Shown here: positions 33,033-41,260 of the stretch, piece by piece
Layout: each line of letters opens with the position of its first letter
Position numbering within the stretch: position 1 is the stretch's first letter
Assembly (NCBI GenBank): GCA_002421905.1
Contig: DISK01000010.1
Location: 236,513-300,512, forward strand
Origin: Micavibrio sp. UBA6212
GTDB taxonomy: Bacteria > Pseudomonadota > Alphaproteobacteria > Micavibrionales > Micavibrionaceae
DNA: 64,000 nucleotides
Direction: 5' to 3'
Program-made: the position numbers and the translations under genes
The notes under the pieces: generated by a model
What the model was told of the DNA's origin: nothing
The model's database searches: none
Seen by the model: only the letters and a program-made list of their open reading frames with translations

Positions 33033-36000
33033 CTCTCACTTAAAGATTTAAGACCCGGCACGCGGTAAAGATTATCTCTCAGTTCGGACGTAAAATTATA
33101 AAATTCGGGCAAACAAAGCCGCACCACTTTCCCAACAGCAGGAGAGAACACCTGCACAACAAAGCGCGATTTCCCTTTTCCTGCCTTTTCCAAGGCTTCT
33201 TTCAATTTCTCGATCTGATCGGTTTTATCCATGCACAACTCAACCTCATGCACACGATCAATCAGAATTTCATCAAGCGGCTTGATATCATGAACAGTAA
33301 GCCGGATTTGATCTTCTTTTTGCTCGGCATCGGCCGTCAACAATAACGACTTGCCAACTTCGAGAAAATCCCGTGACCGCGCCAAGACTTCCGAAAACAA
33401 CACAACTTCATAAACACCGGAACTATCCGATAAGGATAAGAATGCAAACTTATTTCCGGATTTTGCAGAAATCTTCTCGGATTTTCTAAGCAATACCCCT
33501 GCCATCTGAACTCGCATGATCGGCCGATCCAGTAACCCACTTTGAACCTTGGCATAATTAACGATCCTCATTCGCTCCAACTGCGCGGCTTTGGAGTCAA
33601 GCGGATGGGCGGACAGAAAAAATCCAATCGAGGAAAACTCATAAGAAAGCTTATCAAGAGGTGACCACTCAGGAATTTGCGGCAAATGCTGGGCAATCAA
33701 ATCCGTGGACGCTGTATCTTCCATGGCAAACAAACTATTTTGCGAACTATTCCGCTCTTCGGCAAGCGCCGCCGCATAATGAACCAGTTTTTCTGATCCA
33801 ACATAAAGCTGTGCCCGATTGGGATGAATGGAGTCCAAAGCCCCTGCTGCCACAAGATTTTCAAATTGTTTTTTATTAAGAGATCTGGCATCCATTCGTT
33901 TCAAGAAATCTTCCAGATCCTTGAACGGGCCGTTCTTGTCTCGCTCAGCAATCAAAGACAACATCGCTTGTGTGCCAACCCCCTTGACCGCTGCAAGGGC
34001 ATAACGCACGCAATTATTTTCAACCAGAAACTCGGCGCCCGACTTATTGACATCCGGCAACAGCAACGGAATATCCATCTGTTGCAATGCCTGACGGAAC
34101 ACAGCCAGCTTGTCCGTATTCCCCATATCAAGCGTCATGATCGCCGCCATAAACTCAACCGGATAATTGGCCTTAAGCCATGCCGTTTGATAGGCCACCA
34201 ACGCATATGCCGCCGCATGGGATTTATTAAAACCATATCCGGCAAATTTCTCGATCTGGACAAATATCTCTGCGGCACGTTCGGGCTTCACGTTGGAATG
34301 AATTCCAGCACCCTCGACAAACATTGCCCGTTGCTGGTCCATTTCTTCCTTGATTTTTTTACCCATCGCACGACGAAGCAAATCCGCCCCGCCAAGCGTA
34401 TAACCGGAAAGTATCTGCGCAGCTTGCATCACCTGTTCCTGATACACCATGATGCCGTATGTTTCTTCCAGAATGGTCTGCAATTTCGGGTGTAGATAAT
34501 CGGGCTTTTCCCGCCCTTCCTTAACATCAATATATTTCGGGATATTATCCATCGGCCCCGGACGATAGAGCGCCACCAAAGCGATAATATCCTCGAACCG
34601 GTTAGGTTTCATTTTGCGCAGCGTGTCGCGCATACCAGAACTTTCCAACTGGAACACACCCGTCGAATTGCCTGACGAAATCATGTCATAGGATTTTTTG
34701 TCATCCAGAGGGATTTTCAAGATCTCGATTTCAATCCCTTGCGACGTTTTTATATATTCAATCGCTTTTTGAATAACTGTAAGGGTTTTTAGACCCAAAA
34801 AGTCGAACTTGACCAATCCGGCCTGCTCGACATATTTCATATTGAACTGGGTTGCCGGAATATCCGACCGTGGGTCACGATAAAGCGGAACCAGTTTTTG
34901 CAGTGGCCGATCACCAATAACCACACCCGCCGCATGGGTCGAGGCATGGCGATATAAACCTTCCAATTTCAATGCAATTGAAAGCAGCCGATCAACCTGT
35001 TCGTCTTCACGCTTGGCACGAAGTTCCGGATCGCCATCCAACGCCTCTTCCAATGTCACAGGATTAGCAGGATTGGCGGGGATCATTTTGGCAATTTTAT
35101 CAATCTGCCCATAAGGCATCTGAAGAACGCGCCCAACATCACGCACCACAGCGCGAGCCTGCAACTTACCGAATGTAATAATCTGCGCCACATGGTCATG
35201 ACCGTAACGATTCTGCACATAGCTAATCACTTCATCCCGTCGATCCTGACAAAAATCTACGTCAAAGTCAGGCATCGACACCCGTTCCGGATTGAGAAAC
35301 CTCTCGAACAGCAAATTAAACTGTAACGGGTCAAGGTCAGTAATCTGGAGAGACCATGCAACCAAAGACCCAGCCCCCGATCCACGGCCTGGCCCGACCG
35401 GAATATTATGGGCTTTCGCCCATTTGATAAAATCAGACACGATCAGGAAATATCCGGGAAATCCCATTCCCTTGATAATATCCAGCTCGAATCTCAAGCG
35501 ATCTTCATATGTTTTGGTGATCTGCGCTTTTTCTTCTGCACTTTGTCCGTCTTCAAAAACAAAGTTCTCCAATCGCCATTTTAGACCTTCAACGGCCTGC
35601 ACCGACATCTCGTCAATTTCATTAAGGCCACTCTCCGTCTGGAACGGCGGCAAAATCGGCTTCACAACAGACAGGAAATAAGAACATCTTTGTGCAATAA
35701 CAATCGTATTGTGCGTGGCCTCTGGCAAATCGCTGAACAGCTCAACCATCTCGGTTGCAGATTTCAAGAAATGATGCGGGCTGACTTTGCGCCGATCCTC
35801 TTCGGAAATATAACGGCCTTCGGCAATACATAACAATGCATCATGCGCCGAATAAAAATCAGCCGTCGGGAAATAACAATCATTGGTCGCAACCAATGGG
35901 ATATTAAATTCATACGCCAGATCAATCAGCCCATCTTCAATCGCATCTTCATCCGGTTGATGATGGCGCTGCAACTCAATATATAAACGATCACCAAAAA

Positions 36001-36475
36001 TGGAGTGCAAATGTCTGGTTTTTTCAATTGCGGCATCGCGCTGTTTGTGCAAAAGATTTTGACCGATAGGCCCCTTCACACCACCCGTCAGGCAAATCAA
36101 CCCGTCCGAACAGGTTTCCAGCCAATCCCATTCAACACGCGGTTTGGACTGTCCATCAGATTCAACAAAAGACCGTGAAATCAATTCTGATAAATTCAAG
36201 TATCCGGATTCATTTTGAACCAATAAAACCAGATGATGCTCTTCCTCACCGACCAATAATCGTGACCCGATGATTGGCTGAATACCGGACTTAGAGGCTT
36301 CCAGAGAAAATTCCATTGCGCCAAACAAATTACCCGAATCTGTAATAGCAACAGCGGGCATTTTCATGCCCTTAACTTTTTTGACCAGCGATTTGACAGG
36401 GATAGCCCCCTCGGCCAGAGAATAAGCCGAATGCACATGAAGATGAATAAATTTGTGATTTACTTCTTCACTCAT
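33029..36475 (-). CDS. dnaE: DNA polymerase III alpha subunit
   Basis: Replicative polymerase catalytic subunit. The 1148 residues run from the PHP domain (HLHVHSAYSLAEGA), through the palm with catalytic Asp in MPDFDVDFCQDRRDEVI, fingers and the tandem helix-hairpin-helix, to the OB-fold region near residue 985 (VQMAGVLLRKSEKISAKSG). Length matches the family (about 1160). Both ends overlap neighbours by the ATGA type: its start with the lolD stop and its stop with the RseP copy 2 start. The lolC-lolD-dnaE order is common in alphaproteobacteria. Confidence 0.98.
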   Translation of the reverse strand: MSEEVNHKFIHLHVHSAYSLAEGAIPVKSLVKKVKGMKMPAVAITDSGNLFGAMEFSLEASKSGIQPIIGSRLLVGEEEHHLVLLVQNESGYLNLSELISRSFVESDGQSKPRVEWDWLETCSDGLICLTGGVKGPIGQNLLHKQRDAAIEKTRHLHSIFGDRLYIELQRHHQPDEDAIEDGLIDLAYEFNIPLVATNDCYFPTADFYSAHDALLCIAEGRYISEEDRRKVSPHHFLKSATEMVELFSDLPEATHNTIVIAQRCSYFLSVVKPILPPFQTESGLNEIDEMSVQAVEGLKWRLENFVFEDGQSAEEKAQITKTYEDRLRFELDIIKGMGFPGYFLIVSDFIKWAKAHNIPVGPGRGSGAGSLVAWSLQITDLDPLQFNLLFERFLNPERVSMPDFDVDFCQDRRDEVISYVQNRYGHDHVAQIITFGKLQARAVVRDVGRVLQMPYGQIDKIAKMIPANPANPVTLEEALDGDPELRAKREDEQVDRLLSIALKLEGLYRHASTHAAGVVIGDRPLQKLVPLYRDPRSDIPATQFNMKYVEQAGLVKFDFLGLKTLTVIQKAIEYIKTSQGIEIEILKIPLDDKKSYDMISSGNSTGVFQLESSGMRDTLRKMKPNRFEDIIALVALYRPGPMDNIPKYIDVKEGREKPDYLHPKLQTILEETYGIMVYQEQVMQAAQILSGYTLGGADLLRRAMGKKIKEEMDQQRAMFVEGAGIHSNVKPERAAEIFVQIEKFAGYGFNKSHAAAYALVAYQTAWLKANYPVEFMAAIMTLDMGNTDKLAVFRQALQQMDIPLLLPDVNKSGAEFLVENNCVRYALAAVKGVGTQAMLSLIAERDKNGPFKDLEDFLKRMDARSLNKKQFENLVAAGALDSIHPNRAQLYVGSEKLVHYAAALAEERNSSQNSLFAMEDTASTDLIAQHLPQIPEWSPLDKLSYEFSSIGFFLSAHPLDSKAAQLERMRIVNYAKVQSGLLDRPIMRVQMAGVLLRKSEKISAKSGNKFAFLSLSDSSGVYEVVLFSEVLARSRDFLEVGKSLLLTADAEQKEDQIRLTVHDIKPLDEILIDRVHEVELCMDKTDQIEKLKEALEKAGKGKSRFVVQVFSPAVGKVVRLCLPEFYNFTSELRDNLYRVPGLKSLSER

Positions 36476-37149
36476 GCCTCTTTCAACTGTCCTTGATCCA
36501 TAATCAACACACGATCCATTTTGCGTGCCAAATCCATATTATGCGTGGCAATCAATGCACCGATCCCTGCTCCGCGCACGCGATCGATCAACATCGCGAA
36601 AACCTCCTCGGAAGTTTTAGGGTCGAGATTTCCTGTCGGTTCATCAGCAAGCAGAATAGACGGGTTATTAGCCAAAGCCCGCGCAATCGCAACACGCTGC
36701 TGCTCTCCGCCAGACAATCTCGCAGGACGATGCTCCAACCTATGACCCAACCCCATTTTCTCAAGAAGTTTTCGCGCATGTTCTTTCGCTTTATCCGCAG
36801 GGATATCCGCGATCATTTGCGGGATCATCACATTTTCCAACGCTGAAAATTCCGGCTGCAAAAAGTGAAACTGATAAACAAATCCGATTTTTGAACGCCG
36901 CAGCAAAGTTCTTGAATGGTCATTCAGCTTGGAGGCATTTTTTCCATTGATCAGAACCTCACCGGATGTCGGCTTGTCTAGCAGACCAACCATTTGCAGT
37001 AAAGTTGACTTCCCCGCGCCGGACGGCCCTACCAACGCAACAATCTCGCCCTTACACAAAGACATAGAGATATCTTTGAAGATCGTCAGAGAGACATCCC
37101 CCTGATGATGTGTTTTCTCCAACCCTCTAGCTTCTAACAAAACAAACAT
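36472..37149 (-). CDS. lolD: Lipoprotein-releasing ABC transporter ATPase LolD
   Basis: ATPase of the LolCDE complex that extracts lipoproteins from the inner membrane. The 225 residues show Walker A GPSGAGKST, the family Q-loop region FVYQFHFLQPEFSALENV, signature LSGGEQQR and Walker B ILLADEPTGNLD. The ATG at 37149 is preceded by GGTGG inside an inverted-repeat copy, which therefore may supply the ribosome site. LolC would normally lie directly upstream, but here a GxxExxY gene with flanking repeats separates them. Confidence 0.96.
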   Translation of the reverse strand: MFVLLEARGLEKTHHQGDVSLTIFKDISMSLCKGEIVALVGPSGAGKSTLLQMVGLLDKPTSGEVLINGKNASKLNDHSRTLLRRSKIGFVYQFHFLQPEFSALENVMIPQMIADIPADKAKEHARKLLEKMGLGHRLEHRPARLSGGEQQRVAIARALANNPSILLADEPTGNLDPKTSEEVFAMLIDRVRGAGIGALIATHNMDLARKMDRVLIMDQGQLKEA

Positions 37150-37154
37150 TTTTC

Positions 37155-37180
37155 AACCACCAAGACACAAAGACACCAAG
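37155..37180 (+). repeat. Inverted repeat, left copy, flanking the GxxExxY gene
   Basis: 26 bases composed of CACCAAGACA-like units, ending five bases before the lolD start. The reverse complement at 37582-37607 matches 25 of 26 positions. It covers the probable lolD ribosome-binding region. Confidence 0.8.
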
Positions 37181-37190
37181 AGTTTGGCTC

Positions 37191-37628
37191 CTATAATGCC
37201 CTCCTGAAAATGCCATCCTTAATTAAAGGGACATTAAAATTTACGAGATAACCTAACCGACAATTGGCCAATTTCATATAACTAAGCAATTGAGCTTCAT
37301 GTACCGGTAAAATTCTTTCAACACTTTTAAGCTCAACAATAATTTTATCATCAATCAAAAAATCAAGGCGTAATGGATTTTCTACTACTTCTCCTAAAAA
37401 GGTAAGAGGAACAGCTTTCTGGCTTTGAAAAAATATATTTTTCTTTCTTAAGGATATAGAGAAACAATCTTCATACACAGACTCAAGAAGTCCCGGCCCC
37501 ATTTCTTTATGAACCTGAAACATACAATCAACAATAACACGCCCCAAAGAATCCAGATCCTGAGATATATTCGGAATATATCTTGGTGTCTTGGTGTCTT
37601 GGTGGTTAACTTTTATTGGATTACTCAT
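37191..37628 (-). CDS. GxxExxY protein
   Basis: 145-residue member of the GxxExxY family: GPGLLESVYEDCF carries the name motif. It is followed by LRLDFLIDDKIIVELKSVERI and HEAQLLSYMKLANCRLGYLVNFN. The D...E-x-K arrangement (DFLID...VELKSV) resembles PD-(D/E)xK nuclease-like folds, but activity is unproven. The ATG at 37628 overlaps the lolC stop by eight bases. The first residues (NHQDTKTPR) are encoded by the right inverted repeat. Such genes occur sporadically across distant phyla, and this one splits the normally adjacent lolC and lolD. Confidence 0.92.
   Translation of the reverse strand: MSNPIKVNHQDTKTPRYIPNISQDLDSLGRVIVDCMFQVHKEMGPGLLESVYEDCFSISLRKKNIFFQSQKAVPLTFLGEVVENPLRLDFLIDDKIIVELKSVERILPVHEAQLLSYMKLANCRLGYLVNFNVPLIKDGIFRRAL
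37582..37607 (-). repeat. Inverted repeat, right copy, inside the start of the GxxExxY gene
   Basis: 26 bases, reverse complement of 37155-37180 with one mismatch; internally three near-copies of CTTGGTGT. It is translated as NHQDTKTPR near the N-terminus of the GxxExxY protein. Confidence 0.8.
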
Positions 37629-38865
37629 AGCGTAGCGCCTCCACAGGGTCGAGCTTGGCAGCACGCCGCGCCGGATAAATCGTCGCCAAAATGGAAACAA
37701 CAACCGCAATCGCAATAATAAAGGTTACCTCGACCCAATCCACATCGGCAGGGAGTTTAGACAGAAAATAAACTTCCCCCGGGAATAGATTGCTATCTGT
37801 CAACCGCTCAAAAAAACGCCTGATACTCTCAATATTCACCGCAAACAAAATCCCGAGCACCGCCCCCATAGCCGTCCCAGAAATACCTACACTCGCCCCC
37901 GTCAGGATAAATATTTTTAAAATACTCGACTGGAACGCACCCATCGTGCGCATGATGGCAATACCGCGCGCCTTGTCATTAACCAACATAATCATGCTCG
38001 AAATGATATTAAATGCGGCAATCAGGATAATTAACATCAGAATAATAAACATGACATTGCGCTCAACCTCAACAGCCGAGAAAAAGCTCTTATTGGAATC
38101 GCGCCAATCATAAACCCCCGCACGGCCATTGGTGACCACTGACAACGCCGTCTTGATTTTATCAATCTTTTCGGGGTGATCAGACATAATTTCCAGCAAA
38201 TTGGCCGAAGTTTCGGGAAGCTGAAAAAAACGCTGCGCGCTATCAAGCGGCATAAACACATATCCTGAATTATATTCATACATTCCGACATCAAAGATCA
38301 TCACGACTTTATACTGCGCAGTGCGCGGGATCGTCCCGAAGGGAGACGCCTTTCCATTTGGAGACATCAAGGTAATCATATCGCCAACTTGCACCTCGAA
38401 CCGTTCGGCCATTTTGGTACCGATAGCAACAACGTTACCCGAAAAATCATCCATCGAACCGGCCTCAATCGACGAGGAGAGCAAAGGTTTATGACTAAAA
38501 TAGTCCTGTGTAAATCCGCGAGCCATAGCTCCAGTTGCCTGACCATGAGATGTCACCAACACCTGACCTTCAACAACAGGCGCGGCAGAGACAACGCCGT
38601 CAACGCGTTCCAGATCATTCAACAAAGACTGATAATTCTGGATCGGCCCGCCCGTCACGAAAACATTCAAATGACCATTCAGCCCGACAATCCTGTCAAC
38701 CAACTGGATATGAAATCCGTTCATCACCGACATGACAATAATCAAAGTTGCCACGCCAATCATAATGCCGATAAAGGAAAATGCAGCAATGACCGACACA
38801 AAGCCTTCGGCCTTTCGCGCCCGCAAATACCGCATTGCCATCATGATTTCAAATTGGGAATACAT
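37621..38865 (-). CDS. lolC: Lipoprotein-releasing system permease LolC/E
   Basis: Membrane subunit of the LolCDE lipoprotein exporter. The 414 residues have the N-terminal FEIMMAMRYLRARKAEGFVS, a first membrane segment at about 25-47, a large periplasmic MacB-like domain (about 50-270), three C-terminal membrane segments and the ending PARRAAKLDPVEALRYE. Alphaproteobacteria usually have one hybrid LolC/E, so no second copy is expected here. The ATG at 38865 starts four bases after the proS stop; a longer frame upstream would overlap proS. It ends eight bases inside the GxxExxY start. Confidence 0.95.
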   Translation of the reverse strand: MYSQFEIMMAMRYLRARKAEGFVSVIAAFSFIGIMIGVATLIIVMSVMNGFHIQLVDRIVGLNGHLNVFVTGGPIQNYQSLLNDLERVDGVVSAAPVVEGQVLVTSHGQATGAMARGFTQDYFSHKPLLSSSIEAGSMDDFSGNVVAIGTKMAERFEVQVGDMITLMSPNGKASPFGTIPRTAQYKVVMIFDVGMYEYNSGYVFMPLDSAQRFFQLPETSANLLEIMSDHPEKIDKIKTALSVVTNGRAGVYDWRDSNKSFFSAVEVERNVMFIILMLIILIAAFNIISSMIMLVNDKARGIAIMRTMGAFQSSILKIFILTGASVGISGTAMGAVLGILFAVNIESIRRFFERLTDSNLFPGEVYFLSKLPADVDWVEVTFIIAIAVVVSILATIYPARRAAKLDPVEALRYE

Positions 38866-38869
38866 GGAA

Positions 38870-40357
38870 TTAATAAGCCTTCCCGACCAGAACCATCCGG
38901 CCCTCATCTTCAAATGGCATACAACGCGTCGTCAATGCATTTTCCTTGCGATATGCATTCAACGCCTCGTCTTGCAACAACTCGACTGGCATTTTTGCAA
39001 ATCCGACATCTTGCGCTGTTTCAAAATATTCTTTCACCGCGGCAGAACTTTGACATTCAACAATCCGCGACCGTGAAAAATCATGTGACGCCTGATACAT
39101 CCGTCCATGAATATCATCCAGTATGAATTTTACAGACCCGACAAACTCGGCAACAGTACAGGATGTTTTTGAATCGCGGCCCAAATCACGACATGTATGG
39201 GTCAGCTTGCCCTCTTCGACTTCACGACCACCAACCTCGACACGCAAAGGAATACCCTTCTTGATCGCCGACCACATTTTATCCGGAGCCCGTTGATCGG
39301 ACAGATCAATCGACACGCGAACGCCAATGGCTTTAAGCTGTGCTGCAATTTTTTGGGCATATTCAATCACAGCAGCCGCGCCGTCATCATTCTTGGTAAT
39401 CGGCAAAATCATCACTTGAATTGGCGCGATACGCGGCGGCATCCTCAACCCGTCATCATCACCGTGGGTCATAATCAATCCACCTATTGAGCGCGTGGAA
39501 AGCCCCCAAGACGTTGTATGCGCAAAATGTTCGTTTCCGTCACGCCCTTGGAATTTAATCTGGCAGGACTTGGCAAAATTCTGCCCCAGATTATGCGACG
39601 TTGCCGCCTGCAAAGACTTGCCATCCTGCATCATTGATTCAATCGTATAGGTATGAACCGCACCGGGGAACCGCTCATCAGCCGTTTTCTCGCCACAAAA
39701 TGCAGACATCGCCAGAAAATCCACGTAAAGCGAACGGTAAACTTCCAACATCTTGCGTGCATCAGCTTCGGCCTGCTCTGCCGTTTCAAAAGCGTTATGA
39801 CCCTCCTGCCATAAAAATTCGGAAGTCCGCAGGAAAAGACGGGTACGCATTTCCCAGCGCATCACGTTACACCATTGGTTCAACAGTAACGGCAAATCAC
39901 GATAGGACTGCACCCATTTGGACATGGAATCACCAATAATGGTTTCAGACGTCGGGCGTATTACAAACGGTTCTTCCAACTCTGCTGATGGGGACGGTAC
40001 AAGCTTACCCTCACTGCCCATTTCCAAACGGTGATGAGTAACAACCGCGCATTCCTTGGCGAAACCATCGACATGTTCAGCTTCACGCGAGATAAAGCTC
40101 AACGGAATAAGAAGTGGGAAATAAGCATTCTGTACTCCCTCCTCCTTGATTTTATCATCGAGAGCCCGTTGGATTTGCTCCCAAACCCCATAACCATAGG
40201 GTTTAATGACCATTGCTCCGCGTACCGGTGAATTTTCCGCCATATCCGCAGCCTTGACGACTGACTGATACCATTCGGGAAAATTTTCAGCACGGGTAGG
40301 GGTAATTGCCGTACGTTGTGGGGCCGCCTTCGCCGCCTGTTGTGCCTGAGACATCAT
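38870..40357 (-). CDS. proS: Proline-tRNA ligase, archaeal/eukaryotic-like type
   Basis: Charges tRNA-Pro. The 495 residues belong to the type without the bacterial editing insertion. The N-terminus reads ENFPEWYQSVVKAADMAE, motif 1 region PVRGAMVIKPYGYGVWE, motif 2 WEMRTRLFLRTSEFLWQEG, motif 3 end MTHGDDDGLRMPPRIAP, and the C-terminal Tyr is in VGKAY. The same ending is known from Thermus and archaeal enzymes. The C-terminal zinc module looks reduced: only one Cys remains in TTRCMPFEDEGRM. Most alphaproteobacteria carry the bacterial type 2 enzyme, so this looks acquired. It sits in the usual proS slot before lolC. Confidence 0.95.
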   Translation of the reverse strand: MMSQAQQAAKAAPQRTAITPTRAENFPEWYQSVVKAADMAENSPVRGAMVIKPYGYGVWEQIQRALDDKIKEEGVQNAYFPLLIPLSFISREAEHVDGFAKECAVVTHHRLEMGSEGKLVPSPSAELEEPFVIRPTSETIIGDSMSKWVQSYRDLPLLLNQWCNVMRWEMRTRLFLRTSEFLWQEGHNAFETAEQAEADARKMLEVYRSLYVDFLAMSAFCGEKTADERFPGAVHTYTIESMMQDGKSLQAATSHNLGQNFAKSCQIKFQGRDGNEHFAHTTSWGLSTRSIGGLIMTHGDDDGLRMPPRIAPIQVMILPITKNDDGAAAVIEYAQKIAAQLKAIGVRVSIDLSDQRAPDKMWSAIKKGIPLRVEVGGREVEEGKLTHTCRDLGRDSKTSCTVAEFVGSVKFILDDIHGRMYQASHDFSRSRIVECQSSAAVKEYFETAQDVGFAKMPVELLQDEALNAYRKENALTTRCMPFEDEGRMVLVGKAY

Positions 40358-40397
40358 GAAACCTCTAAATAAATTTAGTAATTATGCGGTCACAAAC

Positions 40398-40964
40398 CTA
40401 TTGGCCTGTTATACCCATATTGACGGTACTGCGTGGAATACCAAATGCTGCCTTTGGCTTTGGTGGCTCTACAGTACTGGACGCCGCAACAGAACCGGCA
40501 ACCGGTTTTTGATCTTCTATAACACGCGGCGCGGCAACAGGTTGAGGATCAGGATTACTGCGCGTATCAACACCACAGAATGTTGTAATCTTATCAGAGA
40601 TGTCCTGACCGTTATATTCAACATGGCCATCTTTATAGAGCTTCAAATTCCCCAAAACAGGTTTCATTTCGATAGTATCAGCCATAGGAATTTTTATCAC
40701 CTGAGCAAGATCAATGCTCAAAGGGACTTCCAGATATTCGGGAACATCAATCGGAGGAGCAGCTATATCAGCCGGAGCAACATGATTCCCATCCACATCC
40801 ACACCGGGTTTATAATTCACATCATCTGCCACAAAATGTTTTTCACAGATAACCTTGGCAACAGCCATCGAAGAGCTTAGCCCATCAGTTTGATCAGCAG
40901 CATATGCACCTTGCCCTATCAACAAAACAGATAACACAGGCATAAAAAACAGGGTCTTATTCAT
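40398..40964 (-). CDS. Secreted protein of unknown function, 188 aa
   Basis: Not recognised. The N-terminus is a Sec signal peptide (MNKTLFFMPVLSVLLIGQGA, cleavage probably after AYA). The mature part has two cysteines (C40 and C130) that could form a disulfide, and a repeat-free middle (IDVPEYLEVPLSIDLAQVI). Its C-terminus is Pro/Ala/Val-rich and probably disordered. GGAG lies nine bases before the ATG, inside the end of the DUF1467 gene, whose stop directly abuts this start. Location between rnj/DUF1467 and proS gives no functional hint. Confidence 0.8.
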   Translation of the reverse strand: MNKTLFFMPVLSVLLIGQGAYAADQTDGLSSSMAVAKVICEKHFVADDVNYKPGVDVDGNHVAPADIAAPPIDVPEYLEVPLSIDLAQVIKIPMADTIEMKPVLGNLKLYKDGHVEYNGQDISDKITTFCGVDTRSNPDPQPVAAPRVIEDQKPVAGSVAASSTVEPPKPKAAFGIPRSTVNMGITGQ

Positions 40965-41243
40965 TTACTTGATCTCCATCAATTTATCTTGTTCAGCCAT
41001 TTGGGCAGCCATGTCATGAAAACTTATGACATTTGAAGCAATCAGTCCATAAACAACCACCCATAATAGACAGGAAATAACAGTTGTAATGATTACCTTT
41101 TTCCCTAATCTCGGAAAATCAGGAACTCCGTGGGCATTACCAACCTGCGGAGTCTCTTCAGACCTAGGGCCAAACGGCAAAACCGCAAACAATGTTGTCC
41201 ACCAAATCATCAGAAAAACAACGATTCCACTGATCCACCCCAT
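40965..41243 (-). CDS. DUF1467 family membrane protein
   Basis: Small alphaproteobacterial membrane protein (92 aa) with two membrane segments (about 3-23 and 48-71). Between them is the family signature PFGPRSEETPQVGNAHGVPDF, here at about residues 24-43. Its function is unknown. AGAGG lies five bases before the ATG. The gene follows rnj by 17 bases and abuts the secreted-protein gene. The association with rnj and proS is conserved in the class, which supports the call. Confidence 0.9.
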   Translation of the reverse strand: MGWISGIVVFLMIWWTTLFAVLPFGPRSEETPQVGNAHGVPDFPRLGKKVIITTVISCLLWVVVYGLIASNVISFHDMAAQMAEQDKLMEIK

Positions 41244-41260
41244 GACAGCCTCTTATTGAT

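Noticed and set aside
37155..37607. Repeated CACCAAGACA units taken as a possible CRISPR array
   Set aside because: Only two clusters, in opposite orientation and 400 bases apart with a gene between them; there are no regularly spaced repeats, no spacers and no cas genes.
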